A program made the translations under genes and the position numbers. This document shows positions 1 to 8,609 of a stretch of 18,452 nucleotides of DNA, in pieces; positions within the stretch are counted from its first letter, which is position 1, and each line of letters opens with the position of its first letter. The notes under the pieces are model-generated. The model saw only the letters and a program-made list of their open reading frames with translations, made no database searches and had not been told where the DNA came from. The stretch comes from Bacteriovoracaceae bacterium UBA2428 (GTDB lineage Bacteria > Bdellovibrionota > UBA2428): contig DDRA01000042.1 of NCBI GenBank assembly GCA_002343545.1, forward strand, positions 16,136 to 34,587, in the 5' to 3' direction.

Positions 1-1174
1 CAAGCCACGAGTTCGAATGCGGGGACCTCGCTTCCCAGAGCAGTAAGTCCGCGAATTTTCCTTCTTCGATCGTGCCGAGATTTTCTTCCCAGCCCAAAGC
101 GGCCGCGGCACCGAAAGTCGACGCGCAGAGAATTTCGGCCGGACTGAGCTTCATCTGCGAGGCGGCTAAAAGCTGAGTGAAGCGGAAATCATAAACGGGA
201 GCCGTTCCCGGATTGAAATCGGAAGCCAAAGCGAAGCGAGCTCCCGCATCGATAATCTTTCGAGCCGGCGCGTAATCGATTCCAAGAAAGAACGAAGTTG
301 CGGGCAAAAGTGCAGCGACCGTCGAAGTTCGCGAGAGCGAATCGAGTCCAAGTTGGGAAATTCTTTGAAGGTGATCAACCGACAAAGCTCCGAGTTCCGC
401 AAAAGCTTCGCTTGCACCGACCGGAGTGATTTCGTCCGCGTGAATCTTTAAATTCAGCCCATTCGCACGTGCGATCTTAGAAAAACGCAATGATTCCGAA
501 AGGCTGAAAAAGCCTTTGTCTGGGAACGCATCGACTCCGTCGGCCAATGCTTCTTTGGCAATGGTCGGAATCAACGAGATCATGGCATCAACGAAGGTCT
601 TCTCATCCACTCCTTTTGGAAGGGCGTGAAGCGGCAGAAAAGTTCGGTAACAACGGGGTCCGGACTTCCCGAGAGTCGACTCGAGGTAGGCCTTCAAGAC
701 CCGGAGCAAACGAAGCTCGCCTTCTGGCGTCGCGGAGTAGCCGGTTTTGACTTCGGCTCCCGTGACCCCCGAGCGCCTCATCTGATCCAAGCGCCGTCCA
801 AGGTTACGTTGGAGTTCGAAGTCCGAAGCGTCCTCGGTGGCGCGATTCGTGTTGTGGATGCCTCCACCTTGGGCGGCGATATCGGCGTACTGGGCGCCCT
901 GCCAACGCAGAAAGAACTCGGACGATCGTTCGCCCTCAAAGAGAGCGTGGGTGTGGGAGTCGAACCAAGCCGAAGTCGCGAAGAGTCCCTCCGCGCAGAA
1001 GTCCGCTTCGCCGATCTTCGCTTCGCTTGGGCGAATGGCTTGAATGCGACCGCCCTCGACCACGATATCGAGGGGGCCCTTCACAAAGGTGGCGTCCTCG
1101 AGGGTCGGCCTACGCCCGTCTTTCTTTCGAAAACCTTGACCGGTGTAGAGACCGGCCAGCCGCGAGATCTTCAT
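1..1174 (-). CDS. hutI: Imidazolonepropionase HutI (C-terminus beyond left edge)
   Basis: The enzyme hydrolyses 4-imidazolone-5-propionate to N-formimino-L-glutamate, the third step of histidine degradation, in the cytoplasm. I translated 391 residues from an ATG at 1174; the family is about 400-420 long, so only a short C-terminal piece is missing. Visible amidohydrolase features are the metal-binding HTH motif (H74, H76), the following EGERSSEFFLRWQG block, GGGI at about 103-106, EVKTGY at 141-146, H183, the HADE motif (H245, E248), DHL at 267-269, and LASDFNPGTAP with the metal ligand D319. The hutU stop and hutI start share one base (TGATG on the minus strand), so the two are probably translationally coupled. 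The distal part (about 180-660) has clearly lower GC than the rest. A hutG or hutF gene, if present, would lie beyond position 1. Confidence 0.95.
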   Translation of the reverse strand, partial: MKISRLAGLYTGQGFRKKDGRRPTLEDATFVKGPLDIVVEGGRIQAIRPSEAKIGEADFCAEGLFATSAWFDSHTHALFEGERSSEFFLRWQGAQYADIAAQGGGIHNTNRATEDASDFELQRNLGRRLDQMRRSGVTGAEVKTGYSATPEGELRLLRVLKAYLESTLGKSGPRCYRTFLPLHALPKGVDEKTFVDAMISLIPTIAKEALADGVDAFPDKGFFSLSESLRFSKIARANGLNLKIHADEITPVGASEAFAELGALSVDHLQRISQLGLDSLSRTSTVAALLPATSFFLGIDYAPARKIIDAGARFALASDFNPGTAPVYDFRFTQLLAASQMKLSPAEILCASTFGAAAALGWEENLGTIEEGKFADLLLWEARSPHSNSWL

Positions 1175-2835
1175 CACAGCATCGGAACTTTGACGTTATG
1201 GGTACGCGCCCAAGTCTGTGCGCTTTCGTAACCCGCGTCGGCGTGCCGAAGGATGCCCATCGCGGGATCGCCGTTCAGAACGCGCTTAAGGCGGCGTTCG
1301 GCTTCGGCCGTTCCGTCGGCCACAATCACCATGCCGGCGTGTTGGGAATATCCCATTCCCACGCCACCCCCATGGTGAAGGCTGACCCACGACGCTCCGT
1401 TTACCGAATTGATGAGGGCATTCAAGAACGCCCAGTCGGAGACGGCATCCGAACCGTCCTTCATCGCTTCCGTTTCGCGGTTCGGCGAGGCGACGCTGCC
1501 GCAATCCAAATGGTCGCGGCCGATCACGATCGGCGCCGAAACTTTTCCTTCGCGGACAAGCTTGTTGAAAAGGAGGCCGGCCTTTTCTCGCTCGCCATGG
1601 CGGAGCCAGCAGATACGGGACGGAAGTCCTTGGAAGGCGACCTGCGGAGCTCCGTGCAAAAGCCAGTTACGCATTGTCTCGTTCTCGGGGAAGAGCTCGA
1701 GGAGCGCGCGGTCGGTCGTGGCGATGTCGGCCGGGTCTCCGCTCAAGGCCACCCAACGGAAGGGGCCGTTCCCTTCGCAGAACATGGGACGGATGTACTC
1801 CGGGACGAAGCCCGGAATGTCGAAGGCGTTCTTGACGCCAGCCTGCTGGGCCATCGCCCGAATATTATTGCCGTAGTCGAAAACGATCGAGCCACGTTGC
1901 TTGAAGTCCAGCATGGCTTGGACGTGAAGCGCCATGCTCGCGATGGCTTTCTCGGTGAGAGAGTTGGGAGAAGACTTTCGAAGCTCGGCCGCCTGCGCGA
2001 GGCTCATGCCCGCCGGGATGTAGCCGTTGAGGGGGTCGTGCGCGCTCGTTTGGTCGGTGACGACGTCGGGGATAATTCCGAGCTTCAAGAGTTGCGGAAG
2101 AAGCTCGGCCGAGTTGCCGACGAGGCCCACGGTGCGAGCCGTTTTGGCGGCCCGCAGTTCGCGGATGCGGCTGAGCGCGGCTTCGAGGCTCGGCGCTTCT
2201 TCGTCGAGGTAGCGTTCGCGAATGCGACGACGGAGTCTCTCCGCGTCCACTTCGATGAAGAGGCCGGCGGCGCCGGCGAGCTTGGCCGCGAGCGCTTGCG
2301 CGCCGCCCATGCCGCCCAAACCGGAGGTCAACACGAACTTGCCGCTCAGGGGAAGGGGGCCGTTACCCGGGTAATGCTTCCGACCACAGGCCGCGAAGGT
2401 TTCGTAGGTGCCCTGGAGAATTCCCTGCGTGCCGATATAAATCCACGAGCCGGCCGTCATTTGGCCGTACATCATGAGGCCTTTACGGTCGAGCTCGTGG
2501 AAGTGTTCCCAGGTCGCCCACTTCGGGACGAGGTTCGAGTTCGCGATGAGAACGCGGGGGGCATCCGCATGGCTCGGCAGCACACCGACGGGCTTGCCGG
2601 ATTGAACGAGGAGGGTCTCCTCTTCGCCGAGGGTCTTGAGCGATTCGAGGATGGCATCGAAAGCTGGCCAATTGCGCGCGGCCTTGCCGATGCCGCCGTA
2701 GACGATGAGTTCATCCGGGTTCTCGGCGACTTCGGGATCAAGGTTATTCTGGATCATGCGATAGGCCGCCTCGGCGACCCAGGTCTTGCAAACTTTCTGC
2801 GGGCCGCGCGGAGCACGTACGATTCGTTTCGACAT
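1174..2835 (-). CDS. hutU: Urocanate hydratase HutU
   Basis: Urocanase converts urocanate to 4-imidazolone-5-propionate using tightly bound NAD+, the second step of histidine breakdown, in the cytoplasm. The 553-residue length matches the family (about 550-560). The NAD-binding loop GLGGMGGAQ is at 172-180, the [17 protein letters not shown] block begins at 352, and the urocanase signature reads [10 protein letters not shown] at 401-410, with the active-site cysteine at C409. The sixth residue of that signature is Ser where I recall Ala or Gly as usual; it is not catalytic. The ATG at 2835 is preceded by an AAAGGA-type ribosome binding site. The gene lies 3 nt downstream of hutH and overlaps hutI by 1 nt. 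Confidence 0.97.
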   Translation of the reverse strand: MSKRIVRAPRGPQKVCKTWVAEAAYRMIQNNLDPEVAENPDELIVYGGIGKAARNWPAFDAILESLKTLGEEETLLVQSGKPVGVLPSHADAPRVLIANSNLVPKWATWEHFHELDRKGLMMYGQMTAGSWIYIGTQGILQGTYETFAACGRKHYPGNGPLPLSGKFVLTSGLGGMGGAQALAAKLAGAAGLFIEVDAERLRRRIRERYLDEEAPSLEAALSRIRELRAAKTARTVGLVGNSAELLPQLLKLGIIPDVVTDQTSAHDPLNGYIPAGMSLAQAAELRKSSPNSLTEKAIASMALHVQAMLDFKQRGSIVFDYGNNIRAMAQQAGVKNAFDIPGFVPEYIRPMFCEGNGPFRWVALSGDPADIATTDRALLELFPENETMRNWLLHGAPQVAFQGLPSRICWLRHGEREKAGLLFNKLVREGKVSAPIVIGRDHLDCGSVASPNRETEAMKDGSDAVSDWAFLNALINSVNGASWVSLHHGGGVGMGYSQHAGMVIVADGTAEAERRLKRVLNGDPAMGILRHADAGYESAQTWARTHNVKVPML

Positions 2836-2838
2836 CTT

Positions 2839-4386
2839 CTATTCCTTTCGGTGGAGGAGAACGCCTTCGGCGATGAGAGACTTCGCGGCCTCGATATCGG
2901 GGCCGAGGAAGCGATCACGCTCGAGGAAGGGGACCTTCGCGCGGAAAGTCGCGAGCGCGGATTGGATCGAGGGTGAACTCTTGAGGGGATGAAGGAGCGA
3001 GAGGGCCTGCGCCGCGGTCATGATCTCGACCGCGATGACGCCGCTCACGTTGCGGAGGATCTGCATGAGCTTGAGCCCCGCCGCCGGTCCCATCGAAACG
3101 TGGTCTTCCCGATCGCCGCTCGTCGGGATCGAATCGACCGACGCCGGAAACGAGAGGGCTTTGGCTTCGCTCGCGAGCGCGGCGGCCGTGACCTGCGCCA
3201 TCATGAAGCCGGAGTTCAAGCCGCCGTTACGCGTGAGGAAAGCCGGCAGCTGGCTGCTCTCCTTGGCCATCGCGAGGGCGATACGACGCTCCGAAATGAC
3301 GGAAAGGGTGGTAAGCGCGGAGGCGAGCGAGTCCGAGACCCGGGCGGTGTAGATCGCGTGGAAGTTACCGCCGCTGAGCGAGCTGCCGTCTTCCGGAAAA
3401 AGCAGAGGGTTGTCCGTCGATGAATTGATTTCGCGACCGATGACTTCCTCGGCGCGGACAAGCTCGTCGTGGATCGCGCCGTGGACTTGCGGGGCGCAGC
3501 GGATCGAATAGGGATCTTGGACGCGGCCGCAGTTTTCGTGGCTCTTGAGGATCTCGGTTTCGCCGCCGAGCCAAGCGCGAATGGCTTCGCCACAGGCCAC
3601 GGCCCCGGGGTGGTTTCGAACGCGAAGAATGGGATCCAGTGCGAAACGATGCGAGCCGCGAAGGCCTTCGACCGACATCGCGCAAGCCAGATTCGCGTGA
3701 TCGAGGAGCGCGCGGCCTTCCGCCCAACCCTTCAGCGCGAGCGCCGTCGTGAGCTGGGTCCCGTTGATGAAACTGAGGCCCTCTTTGGGGGCGAGCTTCA
3801 AGGGTTCGAGCCCGGCATCGCGCAGCGCGAGCCCGGCATCGACACGTTCGAATCCCTGCGAATGCGGGCGCGTGGCTTCACCTTCGCCGAGAAGGGCAAG
3901 CGTCGCGTGCGCGGACGGAGCCAGATCGCCCGAGGCGCCGACGCTGCCGCGCGAAGGAACGATCGCGAGAATGCCCGCGTCCAGCGCGCGCAGGGCGTGT
4001 TCGACGCTGGAACGTCGGACGCCGCTGTTACCGCGGCAAAGCGTGTTGAGACGGAGAATCCAAGTCAGCGCCACGATGTCGCGAGGCAGCGCCTCGTCGG
4101 TTCCCACGGCGTGCGAGCGGATAAGGTTTTCTTGAAGCTCGACGAGGTTGTCGCTCGAGATCGCGACTTCGGCGAATTTTCCGAAACCCGTATTGATGCC
4201 GTAGACCGCTTTGCCCTTCGCGACGATGCCTTCGACCATACGGGCCGCGGTTTCGATCCGCTGCCAAGCTTCGGGATGAATCTCGATCTCGAGACGGCCT
4301 TTCGGATCGAGGGCCCGACGCGCCATTCGGTAGGCATCGAGGGGATCGAGAGAGAAACCATCGAGGACAAGTTTTTTCGAATTCAC
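2839..4386 (-). CDS. hutH: Histidine ammonia-lyase HutH
   Basis: This enzyme deaminates L-histidine to urocanate and ammonia, the entry step of the hut pathway; the active form is a cytoplasmic tetramer. At 515 residues it is a normal length. The Ala-Ser-Gly triad that cyclises into the MIO prosthetic group is A151-S152-G153, within GSVGASGDLAPSAH. The N-terminal YGINTGFG motif carries the catalytic Tyr (Y62). QDPYSIRCAPQVHGA and EINSSTDNPLLF, both typical of the family, follow. The start is a GTG at 4386 that overlaps the rpe stop (GTGA), with AAAGG about 7 nt upstream, so translation is likely coupled to rpe. Linking a catabolic gene directly to rpe is unusual; hut genes normally have their own regulated promoter. 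Confidence 0.97.
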   Translation of the reverse strand: MNSKKLVLDGFSLDPLDAYRMARRALDPKGRLEIEIHPEAWQRIETAARMVEGIVAKGKAVYGINTGFGKFAEVAISSDNLVELQENLIRSHAVGTDEALPRDIVALTWILRLNTLCRGNSGVRRSSVEHALRALDAGILAIVPSRGSVGASGDLAPSAHATLALLGEGEATRPHSQGFERVDAGLALRDAGLEPLKLAPKEGLSFINGTQLTTALALKGWAEGRALLDHANLACAMSVEGLRGSHRFALDPILRVRNHPGAVACGEAIRAWLGGETEILKSHENCGRVQDPYSIRCAPQVHGAIHDELVRAEEVIGREINSSTDNPLLFPEDGSSLSGGNFHAIYTARVSDSLASALTTLSVISERRIALAMAKESSQLPAFLTRNGGLNSGFMMAQVTAAALASEAKALSFPASVDSIPTSGDREDHVSMGPAAGLKLMQILRNVSGVIAVEIMTAAQALSLLHPLKSSPSIQSALATFRAKVPFLERDRFLGPDIEAAKSLIAEGVLLHRKE

Positions 4387-5033
4387 GGAAGACCTTTCAG
4401 CTCGCGAATCGCGGTTGTGTAGTCCTTCGCGCCGAATACCGCGGTGCCGGCGACGGCGATGTCGACGCCGATGTTGCGCACGGAAGTCGAGTTCTGCGCG
4501 TTAAGTCCGCCGTCGATCTGCACTTCGATCTTGCGGTCGGTCTTCGACTTGATCCACGAAATCATTTTCTCGGTCTTTCGCAGCGCGGCCGGGATGAGTT
4601 TTTGACCACCGAATCCGGGATTCACCGTCATGCTGAGGATAAGATCGACGTCGTCGAGTACCCATTCCAAGGACTCGAAGGGGGTGGCGGGATTGATCGA
4701 AACGCCCGGTCGGCAACCGAGCTCCCGGATCCTCGCGAGCGTTCTTTGCAGGTGGGGACCGCTTTCGACGTGAACGGTGATGCCCGTCGCGCCGGCGTCA
4801 CGGAAGGCTTCGAGCAAGTCGTCGGGCCTTTGCACCATCAAGTGGCAATCCAAGGGAAGCTTCGTGCGTCCTTTGAGGCCCTTCAAAACAACGGGTCCAA
4901 GCGTGAGATTGGGAACGAAGGCGCCGTCCATGACGTCGACGTGGAGGCCGTCGGCACCGGCCGCTTCGACGGCCCGGACCTCTTCAAGCAAGCGGCCGAA
5001 GTCGCTCGACAAAAGGGAAGGATAGATCTTCAT
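4383..5033 (-). CDS. rpe: Ribulose-phosphate 3-epimerase
   Basis: The enzyme interconverts D-ribulose 5-phosphate and D-xylulose 5-phosphate in the pentose phosphate pathway. The protein has 216 residues, as expected for this TIM-barrel family. It begins MKIYPSLLSSDFGRL, then LHVDVMDG with the metal ligands H31 and D33, H64 in CHLMV, the phosphate-binding NPGFGGQ at 138-144, and the second catalytic Asp D174 in QIDGG. The ATG at 5033 has no obvious Shine-Dalgarno sequence. A 32-nt gap separates it from fmt upstream, and its stop overlaps the hutH start by 4 nt. Confidence 0.97.
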   Translation of the reverse strand: MKIYPSLLSSDFGRLLEEVRAVEAAGADGLHVDVMDGAFVPNLTLGPVVLKGLKGRTKLPLDCHLMVQRPDDLLEAFRDAGATGITVHVESGPHLQRTLARIRELGCRPGVSINPATPFESLEWVLDDVDLILSMTVNPGFGGQKLIPAALRKTEKMISWIKSKTDRKIEVQIDGGLNAQNSTSVRNIGVDIAVAGTAVFGAKDYTTAIRELKGLP

Positions 5034-5065
5034 GGGGCCGCACTCTAGGCGCGAGCTGAGGCCTT

Positions 5066-6034
5066 CTACAAGGGGAGAAGCGTGAGTTCGGAACCCGAAG
5101 TCCGGTCGAAAAAATTGCGCAGCGCGACCGAAGCTTCTTGGGCGGGTTTCGAAGGAAACTGAACGCGCGCCAGCTTCAGCAGGCCTTTGCCTTTCGCGAC
5201 GAAAATCTCCGTTTCGCGACGGACCAGATACAGGGAGCCGTCCTCGGTATCGGCCCGAAGATCACGAGTTTCGAGGATCTTCATTTCGGTGCCATCGGCC
5301 AAGCGGGTTTTCACGCCGGGCCAGGGATCGAAAGCCCGGACTCGGTTGTGGAGCTGGGCCAGGGACCAGCTCGTGGGATCGACGAAGCCTTCTTCCTTAC
5401 GGATCTTGGCCGCGATCGTGACGAGGGCTTCGTCTTGGGGTTGCCCGACGAGTTCGAGGGGATCCGTCGCGAGATAGGAAGCCAGGAGTTTTCCGCCTTC
5501 CTGGGCTAGTTCGACGAAGGCCCGGGCCGAGCTGAGGCTTGGCGTGATCGGCGTAGCGTGTTCGGCCAGAAGGGGACCGGCGTCGAGCGCCATGACCATA
5601 CGTTGGAGACAAACGCCGGTCGTGGTGTCGCCGGCTTCGATGGCGCGCTGAATGGGCGCGGCGCCTCGCCAGCGCGGGAGGAGGCTCGCGTGCACGTTGA
5701 TGGGGCCCCTTCGCGCGAGATCCAGGAATCTCTGCGGCAGGAGGTTTCCGTAAGCCGTGACGAGCACGAAGTCCGGCCTTTCCCTCGCGCCAAGGAATTC
5801 ATCGAGGCGCGCGAGTTCGTCGGAGGCTTTTTTAAGGCTGGACGGTGAAAAAACGGGAAGTCCCCGCTCCAAGGCGCGAATTTTCACTGGGCAGGGAAGG
5901 ACTTCGAGTCCGCGCCCTTTGGGGCGGTCGGGTTGGGTGACGACGCCCACGACGTCCGTCGTGGCGAGGGCCGCCTCGAGTGAAGGCACGGCAAAATCAG
6001 GCGTTCCGAAAAAAAGAGAGGTCGCTCGTCCCAA
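5066..6034 (-). CDS. fmt: Methionyl-tRNA formyltransferase
   Basis: Fmt transfers a formyl group from 10-formyl-tetrahydrofolate to Met-tRNAfMet before translation initiation. The 322 residues show the N-terminal Rossmann-like formyltransferase domain (FFGTPDFAVPSLEA) and the catalytic triad as N113 and H115 in INVHASLLPRWRGAAPIQRAI's first half and D151 in MALDAGP, followed by the small C-terminal tRNA-binding domain. I chose the TTG at 6034: GGAG lies about 8 nt upstream and the N-terminus then aligns with the family. The gene is 16 nt downstream of def. The fmt-def pair is a widely conserved neighbourhood because the two enzymes add and remove the same formyl group. Confidence 0.96.
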   Translation of the reverse strand: MGRATSLFFGTPDFAVPSLEAALATTDVVGVVTQPDRPKGRGLEVLPCPVKIRALERGLPVFSPSSLKKASDELARLDEFLGARERPDFVLVTAYGNLLPQRFLDLARRGPINVHASLLPRWRGAAPIQRAIEAGDTTTGVCLQRMVMALDAGPLLAEHATPITPSLSSARAFVELAQEGGKLLASYLATDPLELVGQPQDEALVTIAAKIRKEEGFVDPTSWSLAQLHNRVRAFDPWPGVKTRLADGTEMKILETRDLRADTEDGSLYLVRRETEIFVAKGKGLLKLARVQFPSKPAQEASVALRNFFDRTSGSELTLLPL

Positions 6035-6050
6035 AGCGCAAGCTCCGTAC

Positions 6051-6638
6051 TTACTTTTCTTCGTCTTCTTCGGACTTACGTCGGCGAAGCTTCTTATACT
6101 TGTCGAGCACCATCATCCGCTGCATGGGCCCGATGCGATCCGTGAAGACGATACCTTCGAGGTGATCCATCTCGTGCTGCAGGACGATCGACTTGAAACC
6201 GCGAGTTTCGATCTGGTGGGTCTTGCCGTCGACGTCTTGGTAACGCAGGACGAGGTGCTCTTTGCGTCTGACCTTGGAGTACACGCCCGGGATCGAAAGG
6301 CAGCCTTCTTCGTACTCGATCTGGCCGTCCGCCTCGAGGATGACGGGATTCACGAAGACTTCGAGGTTCGAAGTCGTGCGTCGTTCGGCGAGCCGCTTTT
6401 CGCTCTCTTCGTCGCCTTCGATGTATTCGTCGTCTTCGGTCAGGTCACCGATGTCGATCACGAGCAAACGCTTGGGGAGACCGATTTGGACGGCCGCCAA
6501 ACCGATACCTTTGGCCCAGGCCATCGTTTCCGCCATGTCGACGACGAGCTTTTTGAGTTCCGGACCGAACTCCGTCACGTCCGTGGATTTTTCGCGGAGA
6601 CGGGGGTCGGGCAGGGTCACGATCGGAAGGAGCGCCAT
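6051..6638 (-). CDS. def: Peptide deformylase
   Basis: This metalloenzyme removes the N-formyl group from nascent polypeptides. All three deformylase motifs are present: GIGLAAVQ (44-51), EGCLS (111-115, metal ligand C113) and QHEMDH (154-159, ligands H155 and H159, catalytic E156). At 195 residues it is longer than the common 165-175. The extra length is an acidic, charged insertion at about 64-90 (rich in D and E) between motifs I and II, and a charged tail after about 175. The start is the ATG at 6638, 8 nt after lepB; the nearest purine stretch (AAGGG) is rather close to the ATG. Confidence 0.97.
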   Translation of the reverse strand: MALLPIVTLPDPRLREKSTDVTEFGPELKKLVVDMAETMAWAKGIGLAAVQIGLPKRLLVIDIGDLTEDDEYIEGDEESEKRLAERRTTSNLEVFVNPVILEADGQIEYEEGCLSIPGVYSKVRRKEHLVLRYQDVDGKTHQIETRGFKSIVLQHEMDHLEGIVFTDRIGPMQRMMVLDKYKKLRRRKSEEDEEK

Positions 6639-6646
6639 GTCCCTTA

Positions 6647-7483
6647 TTATCTAATACCTTTGCCCAAACGAGACCAACGAATTGACGAGAAGCATTGGCC
6701 AACGTCGCGACTTAAGCTGCCGGAATCAAAGCTTTCGCAAGTAAACCAAACGAAAAGAGCTCGTCCTTTCAAGAGGTTACGGTCCACAAAGCCCCATTGA
6801 CGGCTGTCCGCGGAATCATCGCGGTTATCGCCCATGAAGAAATACTGGTTCGGTGGGACCTCGAACTCACAGATCTCGTTGATCTGGGAAGCGCGAAAGG
6901 CACCCACGTTCTCTTCGGGGTCGTGGGGACCGACGCGGCCGCAGGGCGGATCCGATCCGTCTTCGAGGTCATTGCCGCCACCGCCGCGGTAGGGGTAGCG
7001 CTGAACCCAGTGCCCCGAGCTCGTGCCGGGGAGTTTTTCCTGGAAGAGGAGATTGTTCGAGTTGAAGCGGAAACCGTCCAGGCCCGCGATTTTCTCGTCG
7101 TCTCGCACGGCTTCGACCTGGGAAGCGGTCAAATTCACGAGCGGGTATCCGCGGCGGATCGAGATACGATCGCCCGGAAGGCCGATGAGGCGCTTGATGT
7201 AGTACTGACCCTCTTTGACGGGGTCCCGCTCGTGGTTCGGGTACTCGAAAACGATAACGTCACCGCGCTTGGGATCGGCGATCCTCAAAATCGGAGTGTT
7301 CGTGAAGGGGATCCGGAGATCGTAGGAGCTCTTGGAAACGAAGATGAAGTCTCCGACGAGAAGCGTCGGAATCATGCTGCCGCTCGGGATCTTGAAGGGC
7401 TCGATGACCGCCCAACGCAGAAAAAGGATGAGAATCACCATCCAGAGCAGGGATAAGAATTCGGCGGCTAGTTTCCGAGACAT
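6647..7483 (-). CDS. lepB: Signal peptidase I
   Basis: Signal peptidase I cleaves Sec and Tat signal peptides on the outer face of the inner membrane. The 278 residues begin with one membrane helix (about 9-27), then the catalytic box PSGSMIPTL with nucleophile S36, the general-base lysine K97 in YYIKRLIGLPGD, and box E GDNRDDSADSRQWG at 218-231. Between about 110 and 205 there is an expanded periplasmic segment with a YRGGGGND stretch and two cysteines (C181, C205). It is the first gene of the leftward lepB-def-fmt-rpe-hutHUI run. The ATG at 7483 is separated from the divergent lptG start by only 23 nt. Confidence 0.96.
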   Translation of the reverse strand: MSRKLAAEFLSLLWMVILILFLRWAVIEPFKIPSGSMIPTLLVGDFIFVSKSSYDLRIPFTNTPILRIADPKRGDVIVFEYPNHERDPVKEGQYYIKRLIGLPGDRISIRRGYPLVNLTASQVEAVRDDEKIAGLDGFRFNSNNLLFQEKLPGTSSGHWVQRYPYRGGGGNDLEDGSDPPCGRVGPHDPEENVGAFRASQINEICEFEVPPNQYFFMGDNRDDSADSRQWGFVDRNLLKGRALFVWFTCESFDSGSLSRDVGQCFSSIRWSRLGKGIR

Positions 7484-7506
7484 GAACGGGTTTACACTAA
7501 CACCCG
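7484..7506. promoter_or_regulatory. 23-nt spacer between divergent lepB and lptG, with inverted repeat
   Basis: The two start codons face apart with just 23 nt between them. The spacer holds the inverted repeat CGGGT (7487-7491) / ACCCG (7502-7506) around TTACACTAA. TACACT (7493-7498) is a 4/6 match to a -10 box for lptG and would place its transcription start at or next to the ATG. Any -35 box for either gene must lie inside the other's coding region. That it acts as a promoter or operator is inference. Confidence 0.4.
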
Positions 7507-8598
7507 ATGGGGATTTTGGCAGGTTACGTCGTTCGGGAAATCCTGAAGCTCTTCTTTCCGATCTGGCTCGCGTTCGGCTTCGCCCTGTTCACGCTGGAGT
7601 GGCTCGCCCAAGTCTTTAACGTCAAGACGACGGCGGTGAGCGCGTTGGTGCTCTATCTCCTCAAGGTTCCGGCCCATCTGCAGATCGTGTTTCCGGTCGC
7701 CGTCCTGCTTGCGTGCTTGCTCGCGCTCGGATCGATGAACCGCTCCCGCGAAGTCGTGGCGGCGCAGTCGCTTGGGTACGGGCGTAAGGCGATCCTCGTG
7801 CCGACCTTCTTCGCGATCGGTCTGGCGATGCTGCCTTACTACCTCGTGGTCGATCAGATCGCGCCTTGGGGGATGTGGAAGCACTACGATCTTTTCGATA
7901 CTCAGGTGAGGAACGTGCCCTCGCGCTTCTCCCAAGTTCAGCGCGAGAAGATGTGGTATCGGAACCAAGACGTCCTCTACCAAGTCGGGTATTTCGATCC
8001 CGACAAGAACGAGCTTTACGACGTCGTCATCTACACCTTCGACGACGAGTTCCATATCGTGCAGACGCTGACGGCCGAACGCGCGACTTGGAACGGCGGG
8101 GCGTGGACTTTGACGAACGGGCACGTAACGCTGCTCGATCAGCGTCTCGAAACGCCGCTGCACCAGCCGTTTTCGATCAAAACGACGCGCTTGATCGAGG
8201 ATCCGCGTGGGCTCCAACGTATCGATTACAACGCGGAGACCATGACCCAGATGGAGCTTTGGCGCGCGATCCAGCGCCATCGGGGCTTGGGAATCAACAC
8301 TTCGCAGTGGGAAGTCGTGTTCCATAGCCGCTACACCTTTTTCTTGATCACGATCGTTTTCGTTCTGTTGGCTTATCCTCGCGCGTTGCGTTTTCGCCGC
8401 GTGGAAGGCGCGGCCAAAGACGGCGCCTTCGTGGCGGGGACGTGTCTCGTTTACTGGCTGATGTTCACTTTCGCGGCGAACCTGGGGAACACGGGTCGCG
8501 TGAACCCCGCTTTCGCGGTTTGGACGCCGTCGCTGATCTTCCTGGTTGGAGTTCTGGTCTACAATCGCTTCACGAGCCTGCGTAACGCGAGTCTCTGA
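7507..8598 (+). CDS. lptG: LPS export permease, LptF/LptG (YjgP/YjgQ) family
   Basis: LptF and LptG form the transmembrane part of the LptB2FG ABC transporter that extracts lipopolysaccharide from the inner membrane and passes it to LptC/LptA. The 363 residues show the family layout: three N-terminal helices (about 13-35, 52-75, 97-117), a periplasmic beta-jellyroll region (about 125-265) and three C-terminal helices (about 280-300, 310-330, 338-356). The MTQMELWRAIQ...GIN segment before helix 4 resembles the corresponding LptG region more than LptF, but I cannot exclude LptF. Only one paralogue is in the window. The start is the ATG at 7507, with no clear Shine-Dalgarno sequence in the 23-nt spacer. 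It converges on the 8610-10382 gene with an 11-nt gap. Confidence 0.88.
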   Translation: MGILAGYVVREILKLFFPIWLAFGFALFTLEWLAQVFNVKTTAVSALVLYLLKVPAHLQIVFPVAVLLACLLALGSMNRSREVVAAQSLGYGRKAILVPTFFAIGLAMLPYYLVVDQIAPWGMWKHYDLFDTQVRNVPSRFSQVQREKMWYRNQDVLYQVGYFDPDKNELYDVVIYTFDDEFHIVQTLTAERATWNGGAWTLTNGHVTLLDQRLETPLHQPFSIKTTRLIEDPRGLQRIDYNAETMTQMELWRAIQRHRGLGINTSQWEVVFHSRYTFFLITIVFVLLAYPRALRFRRVEGAAKDGAFVAGTCLVYWLMFTFAANLGNTGRVNPAFAVWTPSLIFLVGVLVYNRFTSLRNASL

Positions 8599-8609
8599 TC
8601 GACGACTCC

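Noticed and set aside
1027..2976. A 649-codon open frame on the plus strand opposite hutU and hutH
   Set aside because: It is antisense to unmistakable enzymes and its product is Arg/Gly/Glu-rich with no motif. High-GC codon bias keeps such shadow frames open.
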